NCBI GenBank assembly: GCA_963738135.1
Contig: CAVTVK010000005.1
Span: 62,001-126,000, forward strand
DNA from: Bog-473 sp963738135
GTDB lineage: Bacteria; Actinomycetota; Acidimicrobiia; Acidimicrobiales; RAAP-2
Direction of reading: 5' to 3'
DNA: 64,000 bases
The position numbers and the translations under genes were made by a program. Each line of letters begins with the position of its first letter. The first letter of the stretch is position 1. Shown one piece after another: positions 34,811-41,730 of this stretch. A model generated the notes under the pieces. The model searched no databases. It was not told where the DNA came from and was given only the letters and a program-made list of their open reading frames with translations.

Positions 34811-35905
34811 TCAGTCGTGGAGGGTGGGTGCGACAGCGCATCCGATGCGTGAGTCGGCCATGCCGAAGTACATGCGCCACCGATTCTCGAACAACACGAG
34901 CGCCTGAGCGAAGCACACGTTCGCCACCTGTCCCTCCCGTGCCTCGACGTCGTAGGTCCGTAGAAAAGGTGCGGTGTCCCGGGCAATGCACGACGCAGGG
35001 TCCGCGGCGTCGAACAACGCCTGTCCGGGCTGATAGGAGAGCGGCTCGAGGGAGGTGTCCCCGTCCACGAAGTGGTTCGCGCCGTTGTAAATCAGTACGA
35101 TTCCGTCCGAGGTGGACAGGGCTGGTGGCCCGGGTTCGACCAGCAGCGAGTCGAACCGTCGTCGCCGTGGAAACAGAATCGGCCGCAATACGCGCTGTCC
35201 CGGAACCACGTGGATGTCCCAAGGCTGGTCGGCAGTCAGGTCGTGCGAGAGGTAGCGGTCCCGAGTGGCGTCGAAATCGACGGGCGTCCACTGAACGAGG
35301 TCCTCGGACGTCGCGGCGAAACAGGTCCCTTCGCCCCAATACATCCAGAATCGCCCATCGGACCGTGCCGCCACGAGGCGGCCGTCGCTTACCTCCGTGA
35401 CGATCGAACCACTCTTTGACGAGCGCAGCGCATAAGGAGTCGATGCGAAGGCGGGTCCGTGCTTCGTCCAATGGCGGAGATCCTCCGAAGTCGCCACGAA
35501 GAGTGTGCCCACCTTCCCATCGAAGGCCGTGTAGGTAGCGACGAAGCCGCCGTCTGGAGACTCGACCACCCGGGGGTCCTCGCAGCCGCCAGGCCATTCC
35601 CAGGGTTGCCAGGGGTCGTCGTCCGGGAACAGCACAGGCAGGGGGTCGACCGCGAACGTCAGCCCGTCGTCGCTCACGGCCAGACCGATTCGGGAGGTGC
35701 CGCCGAAACGACCGACCGTGTCCTCTCCCCGGATGAGCATGTGGACGCGTCCATCGTGGACGACAGCTCCGGGGTTGAAGACATCTTTCGCGGCCCACGC
35801 CACGTCGATGCCGGATACGGGGCACGTGAAGCGGACGTCGGGCAGCTTGGCGAGGACCTCCTGGAACACGGGGGTGAACGGCCCGATGCGCCAACTGTCC
35901 GTCAC
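34811..35905 (-). CDS. GH130-family beta-mannoside phosphorylase or hydrolase
   Basis: About 364 residues from GTG at 35905, which overlaps the TGA of the GH1 gene (GTGA). The five-bladed propeller pattern of GH130 is clear: DVFNPGAVVHDGRVHMLIRGED, SRIGLAVSDDGLTF, GGCEDPRVVESPDGGF, HWTKHGPAF, and WRMYFGMADSRIG at the end. The family phosphorolyses beta-1,2- or beta-1,4-mannosides to mannose 1-phosphate; a few members hydrolyse them. The GCEDPR motif holds the usual acid region. It is cotranscribed with a GH1 enzyme, which fits mannoside use. Confidence 0.8.
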   Translation of the reverse strand: MTDSWRIGPFTPVFQEVLAKLPDVRFTCPVSGIDVAWAAKDVFNPGAVVHDGRVHMLIRGEDTVGRFGGTSRIGLAVSDDGLTFAVDPLPVLFPDDDPWQPWEWPGGCEDPRVVESPDGGFVATYTAFDGKVGTLFVATSEDLRHWTKHGPAFASTPYALRSSKSGSIVTEVSDGRLVAARSDGRFWMYWGEGTCFAATSEDLVQWTPVDFDATRDRYLSHDLTADQPWDIHVVPGQRVLRPILFPRRRRFDSLLVEPGPPALSTSDGIVLIYNGANHFVDGDTSLEPLSYQPGQALFDAADPASCIARDTAPFLRTYDVEAREGQVANVCFAQALVLFENRWRMYFGMADSRIGCAVAPTLHD

Positions 35906-37095
35906 GCCATCGCCTCCCGGGCGAGGACCAGTGCACTGGCACGCACCGAGCGGTCGCGGTCGATGATCCCGAACGAGATGTCGTAGCCGTGGAGCCACTC
36001 ATAATTGTCGACGGCCGTCCAGTGGAACAGCCCTCGCACATCGACGCCGCGGGCGATGGCGTCGTGCGCGATGGCGACCCCCTGTGCCAGGTACTCCGCC
36101 CGGGCGTCGTCGTCGTCGGTGCCGATCCCGTACTCGGCGATCAGGACCGGCGTGTCGGGCAACTCCTCGTGGATCCGGTCGAGGACCAGGCCGAGCCCGC
36201 CGGCCCAGATCCCGTAGCCCAAAGGGGAAAGGGGGGCGTCGGGCGGGTGGATGTTCAGTCTGCCTGCGCGAACTCCCATAGTGCCGTAGTACGAGAATCC
36301 GATCATGTCGACGAACCCGACGAGGTCGGGCCGCTCGACAGGGTCCCGCCCGGGGACCTGCAGGACGCCGTCCCGGAACAGCCCGATCCACGGGGCCCAG
36401 TAGTACTCGAAGAGGGCCTGAGACATCGACGCGGTGGCCGCCTCATCGTCCTGGGCCACGATCGGCGACAGTCCGAAGATGGAAGAGACGGGTACCCCTG
36501 TCTGCGCGAGTCGCACGCCGGCCTCGGCGTTGGCCAGGTGGATTGCCTCGTTGGCCATTGCCAGCTCAGCCGGGTTGTTGTGACCGGGCGGCCATCCCCG
36601 CCCGCCGTAGGCGGCTCGGGCGTAGTAGTTCGTCTCGTTGACCGGCTGCCACCCGGCCACCAAGTCGCCGAACGTCTCGGCTACGAAGTCGACGTGGCGG
36701 CGCCAGACCTCGGTCCGATTGGACTCGACGAGGAACCCGCCGGACGCCAGGAACCACCGGGGGAGCGTGAAGTGGTGAAGGCTCACCCAGGGCGAGACGC
36801 CGGCTTCGTGGGCGGCCGCCAGGACGTCGCGGTAGTGACGGATGGCCACCGGGTCGCGGCTGCCGGGCTCAGGCTCGAGCCGCGCCCATTCCATTGACAG
36901 TCGATGGTGGGTCAGCCCGAGACCAGCGAGCAGGGCGAAGTCTTCGGTGTAACGGGTGCTGAACCCGTTGCCGTCGCCCGACAGCGGTGCATGACCCGAC
37001 CGCTCCCAGTCCCACCAGTCCGAGGCGGGTGCGGCTCCCTCGCACTGCGTCGACGATGCACCCGTTCCCCACCAGAAGCCCTCAGGCCATTGCAC
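35902..37095 (-). CDS. GH1-family beta-glycosidase
   Basis: About 397 residues starting MQWPEGFWWGTG. The family start (FWWGTGASSTQCEG), WERSGH, and the acid/base region QPVNETNYY (normally xxNEP) are visible. The nucleophile is in LIAEYGIGT (normally ITENG). Both catalytic Glu residues are therefore present, though the motifs are divergent. It cleaves beta-glucosides, beta-mannosides or similar and produces free sugar. The start is not certain, since no ribosome site is visible. It is the first gene of a pair with GH130. Confidence 0.82.
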   Translation of the reverse strand: MQWPEGFWWGTGASSTQCEGAAPASDWWDWERSGHAPLSGDGNGFSTRYTEDFALLAGLGLTHHRLSMEWARLEPEPGSRDPVAIRHYRDVLAAAHEAGVSPWVSLHHFTLPRWFLASGGFLVESNRTEVWRRHVDFVAETFGDLVAGWQPVNETNYYARAAYGGRGWPPGHNNPAELAMANEAIHLANAEAGVRLAQTGVPVSSIFGLSPIVAQDDEAATASMSQALFEYYWAPWIGLFRDGVLQVPGRDPVERPDLVGFVDMIGFSYYGTMGVRAGRLNIHPPDAPLSPLGYGIWAGGLGLVLDRIHEELPDTPVLIAEYGIGTDDDDARAEYLAQGVAIAHDAIARGVDVRGLFHWTAVDNYEWLHGYDISFGIIDRDRSVRASALVLAREAMA

Positions 37096-37578
37096 GGGTA
37101 CGAGTATGACAATCCCCGGCCAGCAGAGTGTCTCTGACACCCGTATCCGCCAGCGACAGAGCAACAGCTATATATGGCCGCAGGCCACAGTCGGCTGGAG
37201 GACTGCGCATCTCGTACTCCTCCGTGAACTGCGCGACGGCGTTTGGTGGTGGTGACCGCAACGTTTGATCCGTCCACGCATGCTCGACCGCACTGTTCCA
37301 AGCCCACCAACCCGGTGAAGGAAGCCACACCTCTGAGGAGATCGGTGGCGGCGATCGTTGAGATGGCTCCTCGCAGCAAGCTCCAGGATCGCATCCTGAC
37401 GGGCCTGGTCTTCGAAAGGTGCCGAGGAGGTTGAGACCTGATCTCAAGTGGGGCGACCAAACTCCGCTGGCTGTTCCGCCGAGGGTCCGGCCCAAGAGCC
37501 CGATCTGGTTCTTCTGTGTCGTGATGGTTTCAGGATCCCGGTATAAGTAATGCTGTAATTATGTAATAAGGAGTCCCG
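37096..37578. other. Intergenic region without a convincing gene
   Basis: About 480 bases. Short frames occur on both strands without recognisable motifs. A TATAAG near 37541 and A/T-rich bases just before AAGGAG probably belong to the promoter of the protease gene at 37579. Confidence 0.45.
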
Positions 37579-38556
37579 ATGACCGTTACCGACAGTCGCT
37601 CAGCCGAACTGGAACTCGCTGCACTAGACGCGTACTCCCAGGTCGTGGTGTCGGTGGCCGAGCAGCTGACCCCCCGGGTCGCTGCCCTGCAGGTATCCAG
37701 CCGAAGGCGGGACGGCGGCATAGCGACAGGCGCCGGATCGGCCGTTGTCTTCACGAGCGATGGCTTCTTGCTCACCAATGCGCACGTGGTCGGGAAGGCA
37801 GAGGCCGGTCAGGCCGCTTTTGCCGACGGCACGACCGTCCCGTTCCGCGTGGTCGGCACCGACCCGTTGTCAGACCTCGCCGTGGTCCGCACCGACGGCG
37901 CGACTCCTGCCCCGGCCCGGTTGGGTGAGGCCTCGCAGCTCCGAGTGGGGCAACTGGTCGTGGCGGTCGGCAACCCCCTTGGTTTGGCGGGGACCGTGAC
38001 CGCCGGCGTCGTCAGTGCCTTGGGACGCTCCCTCCCGACTCGAGCCGGGGAGAACACCCGCATCGTTGATGACGTGATTCAGACTGACGCCGCGCTGAAT
38101 CCTGGGAATTCGGGTGGTGCCCTTGTCGTCGCCTCAGGCGAGGTCGTGGGCATCAATACCGCGGTTGCAGGTGTCGGGGTCGGTTTGGCGATCCCCATCA
38201 ACGGAATCACGCGGCAGATCATCGGCGACCTGATGACCGATGGGCGTGTCCGCCGGGCCTACCTGGGCTTAGCGGGGACTCCTGCACCGCTCCCTCCGCC
38301 GCTGGCTCAGCGACTCGATCAGAAGACTGGAATGAGAATCGAGCAGGTCGTGCCAAACGGACCGGCCGCAAAGGCCGGTTTGCGACGCAACGACCTCTTG
38401 GTCAGAGCCAATGACGAGGCTGCCGCGAATGCGCAGTCCTTGCAGCGGCTCATGCTCGGTGACGTGATCGGCCAGCCGCTGGCGCTGACGGTGCTCCGAT
38501 CCGATGCACTGGTCGATGTGATCGTCACGCCCGAAGAGTTACGCAGCGACGATTGA
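37579..38556 (+). CDS. HtrA-type serine protease with PDZ, apparently cytoplasmic
   Basis: A protein of 325 residues with AAGGAG before the ATG. The complete triad is visible: H69 in LLTNAHVV, D99 in LSDLAVV and S178 in NPGNSGGAL. A C-terminal PDZ follows (about 225-320; RRAYLGLAGTP, VVPNGPAAKAGLRRNDLLV). There is no signal peptide or membrane span, unlike typical HtrA/DegP, so it may act inside the cell or be exported by other means. It contrasts with the degenerate copy at 14604. Confidence 0.85.
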   Translation: MTVTDSRSAELELAALDAYSQVVVSVAEQLTPRVAALQVSSRRRDGGIATGAGSAVVFTSDGFLLTNAHVVGKAEAGQAAFADGTTVPFRVVGTDPLSDLAVVRTDGATPAPARLGEASQLRVGQLVVAVGNPLGLAGTVTAGVVSALGRSLPTRAGENTRIVDDVIQTDAALNPGNSGGALVVASGEVVGINTAVAGVGVGLAIPINGITRQIIGDLMTDGRVRRAYLGLAGTPAPLPPPLAQRLDQKTGMRIEQVVPNGPAAKAGLRRNDLLVRANDEAAANAQSLQRLMLGDVIGQPLALTVLRSDALVDVIVTPEELRSDD

Positions 38557-38759
38557 CGGGCCGCCTTTCTGATCTCCGGAGATCCGTGCACCACACTCGC
38601 ACAGCACCTCGGATGAGCCGGCAACTCACGGGCCTCTGACAAGGATGTCGACACCGTCCTGATGCCCTGTTGACAGTCTGTTAACTCAAAGCCGAATGGT
38701 GTTCACGCTCTATTTCTCCGCCGTGGCGCACAATGAATCCCGTATTGGAGGTGCGCACG

Positions 38760-39248
38760 ATGTGGGATCGACTGCTGTGTGCAATTGACCAGTTTGAATC
38801 CGGCCAGACTGCCTTGGATTTCGCTGCAGCCGTGGCCTCGGCCAACGAATCCAGCGTGAGAGTTCTCCACCTCCGCGAACTCTCCAAAATGGCCCGCGTC
38901 ATCCCGCTCGAGACTCCGGCCCAGGCTGAGGAATTGGTGCGGGACACCGTGATGTCGCTTCGGATGCGCGGGATTGCAGCCGAGGGTCGGTCTTGTTCCG
39001 CACTGGAGGATCATGTCGCACGTCGGATCGTCGAGGAAGCGATGCTCTGGGAGTGCCAGGCGATCATTCTCGGATCTCGACGCCTTCGCGGAATCGGCAG
39101 ACTCTCTGGCCGCGGCGTACGGGAGCGGATCCTTAGGGCGTCGTCTCTGCCGGTGCTCGTGGGACCTCCTGCCGAGAACAACGGGATCTACTGGCCACCA
39201 CGATTTCGGTCTGACCAGGGCCAGTCCGCCGATGCTTCGGCCTCCTAG
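38760..39248 (+). CDS. Universal stress protein (UspA fold)
   Basis: About 162 residues from ATG at 38760, chosen because TTGGAGG lies 8 bases upstream. The Usp pattern is present: LLCAIDQFESGQTALDFAA at the start, and IILGSRRLRGIGRLSGRG followed by VRERILRASSLPVLVGP at the end, containing the G-x2-G-x9-G nucleotide-binding motif. Usp proteins bind ATP and help survival under stress. It is next to a protease gene and a small membrane protein gene. Confidence 0.8.
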   Translation: MWDRLLCAIDQFESGQTALDFAAAVASANESSVRVLHLRELSKMARVIPLETPAQAEELVRDTVMSLRMRGIAAEGRSCSALEDHVARRIVEEAMLWECQAIILGSRRLRGIGRLSGRGVRERILRASSLPVLVGPPAENNGIYWPPRFRSDQGQSADASAS

Positions 39249-39296
39249 GGACAGCATGCGGCAGACAAGACCTCCCGGCAGGTCGTCGATTTTCCG

Positions 39297-39542
39297 TTGA
39301 GTACGGCGACGGTGGGCACAAACGCAGCCACCCTCATTGTCTACGGGGCCTCACTGGTCGTGGTCATGTGGTGCGTCGTCGACGTGACCAGGAGGCCACG
39401 AGAGGAAATGTCACTTGGAAAAAAGGCGGCCTGGGTGATCGCCTCACTCGCGGGGTGGCTCGTCCTTGGAATCGTCGGTGCAGCGATCGCCGCGTTCTAT
39501 CTGGTTGGTCCGCGTCGAAGGCTGAACGCCCAGAGATGGTAG
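39297..39542 (+). CDS. Small membrane protein with PLDc_N-type domain, 81 aa
   Basis: Two membrane spans (LIVYGASLVVVMWCVVDV and VIASLAGWLVLGIVGAAIAAFY) with the conserved VVDVTRRPREE between them and the ending LVGPRRRLNAQRW. This is the pattern of the phospholipase-D-nuclease N-terminal domain found alone in actinobacteria. The start is TTG at 39297 or GTG at 39312; neither has a good ribosome site. Function unknown. Confidence 0.6.
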   Translation: MSTATVGTNAATLIVYGASLVVVMWCVVDVTRRPREEMSLGKKAAWVIASLAGWLVLGIVGAAIAAFYLVGPRRRLNAQRW

Positions 39543-39914
39543 TGATCGACGTTCTCTGACCGGGGCGGATGCGCGCAAGCCGAGAGCCCCGCACTGTCTG
39601 GTCAGAGATCGATGAGGCCCTGGTCACGCCGGTGGTCTGTAGAGCAACCCTGAACAGCCGCAAATGAGATGGGGCCTCACGGATTTCGTGGAGTGAATCG
39701 AACGAGAGAACAAGTCAGTTCACTCGGCCCGGTACCTCCCTGCCGCTCGCGCGACATGCATGTCTCCTTGTATCGTCCGAGGAGCAGGCCGCCGCGTTGC
39801 CGTTGATCGCCCGACGCTGGCAGAGTCCGGGGGAATCGACCCGGAAAACCCCTTGTGCCAGGAATGATCGACGTGCGAAAGTCGGGTCCAGAGAGGACAG
39901 AGAGGGAGGCCCCG
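39543..39914. other. No gene seen before the VOC operon
   Basis: About 370 bases. A minus-strand frame of 100 codons overlaps the start of the VOC gene and lacks motifs. The stretch probably contains the operon promoter, but no clear boxes were found. Confidence 0.4.
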
Positions 39915-40592
39915 ATGAGCAGCACAGAGGCTCGATCTGACGATGGGAGCGGGAGCGATGGGCCCGGGCCCGTCGACATGAAGCTGGAGGTGCTTGTCCT
40001 CCCCGTCTCGGATGTCGACAGGGCGGAGGATTTCTACCGGCGACTGGGATGGCGAGTCGATGCCGACGTCAGCGTTGAGGCGCTCCGTCTGCTCCAGTTC
40101 ACGCCCCCCGGCTCCCCGTGCTCCATTCAGTTCGGAACGAATCTCACGCCAGCTGCGCCGGGTTCAGCTCGGAACGTGTACCTCGTGGTGGACGACCTAG
40201 AGGTCGCACGAGCCGAACTGGCCGGTCGTGGGGTGGCTGTGAGCGGTGTCTTCCATGAAGCGACCCTTGGAGGCCGGTTTCAGGAGCGAGGGTCGAAAGC
40301 GCGCCTGGAAGGAACTTCGGCGAAATCGGGCAGTTACGGCTTGTTCGCTTCATTCAGCGACCCGGATGGGAATTCGTGGCTCTTGCAGGAGATCACAACC
40401 CGGTTGCCCGGTCGGATCGATTCGGCTGCGACGTCGTTTGCCTCGGTACGAGACCTCGCGGACGCCATGACGCGTGCCTCCAAGGCGCATGGCGAACACG
40501 AGAAGCGCATTGGCGAGGCCGACCCGGACTGGCCCAACTGGTATGCGGCGTACATGGTGGCGGAACAGTCAGGCGGCGAACTGCCGACGTGA
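39915..40592 (+). CDS. VOC-fold protein with a C-terminal helical extension
   Basis: About 225 residues from ATG at 39915, with GAGGGAGG upstream. The VOC domain runs from LEVLVLPVSDVDRAEDFYRRLGW to FASFSDPDGNSWLLQEI. The last 60 residues form an extra helical part (ASVRDLADAMTRASKAHGEHEKRIGEAD) ending DWPNWYAAYMVAEQSGGELP, also seen in other actinobacterial VOC proteins. Its TGA overlaps the GTG of the next gene, so these two and a third gene are one coupled operon. Reaction unknown. Confidence 0.72.
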   Translation: MSSTEARSDDGSGSDGPGPVDMKLEVLVLPVSDVDRAEDFYRRLGWRVDADVSVEALRLLQFTPPGSPCSIQFGTNLTPAAPGSARNVYLVVDDLEVARAELAGRGVAVSGVFHEATLGGRFQERGSKARLEGTSAKSGSYGLFASFSDPDGNSWLLQEITTRLPGRIDSAATSFASVRDLADAMTRASKAHGEHEKRIGEADPDWPNWYAAYMVAEQSGGELPT

Positions 40593-41242
40593 CCACGGAT
40601 GCCTGTGGGTCCGCATCGCCTGGTGCCGTACTCGATGAGCACTGGTCCCGGGAGGTCGCCGCGTGGTTCTCGGCTGCACGGAGCGACCCGGGCGACCCGA
40701 TCGCTTCAGCCGCCTACAGGGCACTCGAACGACAATCGGATCGGATATTCCGCCTCCTGACGGACGATCACTCGGTCTCGCCGGTTCGGGTCGCGTTCAC
40801 CGACTGCCGCTCACCCTACGAGAGCGACGAGGAGATGATCACCGCGGTTCGGGAAACGGGGGTGCTCGAGGTCACGACCAGTGGAGTGGACCCGGAGAGG
40901 TCGCACCCTCTCCTCGGCTCCGAACGTGGCGGCGCCTATGACAGGTTCCGGGCTGTCCACGATCTGGTCGGACATGTGCAGCCCGGGTGTGGATTCGATC
41001 GACACGGAGAGTTCGCAGCATGGCTGGCGCAGGAACGCCTGTACATGGGGTTGGCGCGTGCTGCGCTGGGGACCGAGCTGCACGCTGAGCACAGCGTGTG
41101 CTGGACGACCGGAGCCTTCAGCGACCACAAAGCGACACTCCTCCCGCGGCGCTACATCGATCGCGCTCGCGCCGGGCTTCGTGGCCGAAGGGCGAGCGAA
41201 CAGTCCACTGGTCCGGGAGAGAAGAGGGGGGTGGCGCGATGA
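40589..41242 (+). CDS. Unknown protein with HDxxGH…E motif, 217 aa
   Basis: GTG at 40589 overlaps the upstream TGA (GTGA). The central motif FRAVHDLVGHVQPG followed by FDRHGEFAAWLAQERLY and ELHAEHSVCW contains His-x4-His and Glu residues that could bind a metal. HDxxGH is also the iron-ligand signature of aromatic amino acid hydroxylases, but the rest of the protein does not resemble them. I do not recognise a named family. It is coupled on both sides to VOC genes, so the three proteins probably act on one compound. Confidence 0.6.
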   Translation: MTTDACGSASPGAVLDEHWSREVAAWFSAARSDPGDPIASAAYRALERQSDRIFRLLTDDHSVSPVRVAFTDCRSPYESDEEMITAVRETGVLEVTTSGVDPERSHPLLGSERGGAYDRFRAVHDLVGHVQPGCGFDRHGEFAAWLAQERLYMGLARAALGTELHAEHSVCWTTGAFSDHKATLLPRRYIDRARAGLRGRRASEQSTGPGEKRGVAR

Positions 41243-41670
41243 AAGGCACTCCCGCATACGAGATCGAGCTCACCCACTTCGTTGTCACTCGCGACGTCGA
41301 GCGTTCTCGTCGCTTCTACAGCGAGGTACTGGGCGGGAAGACGATATGGTCGGGGGAACCGTCGTATGTGGCGCTCGCCAACAGCTGGATCATCATCAAC
41401 CTCGGTGGCGGACCGACGGACGACAAGCCGACCGTCACCCTCGAGGTGCCATCGGACCCCGACCGGACGAGCAGCTTTCTCAACATCCGGGTTTCGGACA
41501 TCGATGCCGTCTACGAGGAATGGAGCGCTCGCGGTGCTGACTTCTTGACGCGACCGAAGCAGCATGCGACCGAGAAGCGGTGCTACATCCGTGATCCCGA
41601 CGGACACCTCATCGAAGTGGGTCAAACCACCCTTCCCGGCGGATGGCAGCAGTTCCTGGTCGAGCAGTAG
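41239..41670 (+). CDS. VOC-fold protein, third gene of the coupled operon
   Basis: A protein of 143 residues. The ATG overlaps the upstream TGA (ATGA). Two modules are clear: IELTHFVVTRDVERSRRFYSEVLGGKTI … NSWIIINLG in the first and FLNIRVSDIDAVYEEWSARGADF … RCYIRDPDGHLIEVGQT in the second. The first module has H14 and the second ends in the DPDGHLIEVGQ region, where H and E commonly bind metal. A dioxygenase or isomerase role is likely; the substrate is unknown. Confidence 0.78.
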   Translation: MKGTPAYEIELTHFVVTRDVERSRRFYSEVLGGKTIWSGEPSYVALANSWIIINLGGGPTDDKPTVTLEVPSDPDRTSSFLNIRVSDIDAVYEEWSARGADFLTRPKQHATEKRCYIRDPDGHLIEVGQTTLPGGWQQFLVEQ

Positions 41671-41730
41671 GGGCGTCGTCCGGATGTCCTGTCTCCCATC
41701 GGACTGCGCCGACGGAATCGCCGAGGGTGC

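Noticed and set aside
33840..36041. Open frame of 733 codons on the minus strand
   Set aside because: Out of frame with the GH130 gene and antisense to the hydroxyacid dehydrogenase; no motifs.
37202..37434. Possible transposase remnant before the HtrA-type gene
   Set aside because: No conserved transposase motif, terminal repeat or target duplication could be seen in any frame.
40589..41242. Aromatic amino acid hydroxylase, from HDxxGH
   Set aside because: The protein is too short and lacks the rest of the hydroxylase domain; only the short metal-like motif is shared.
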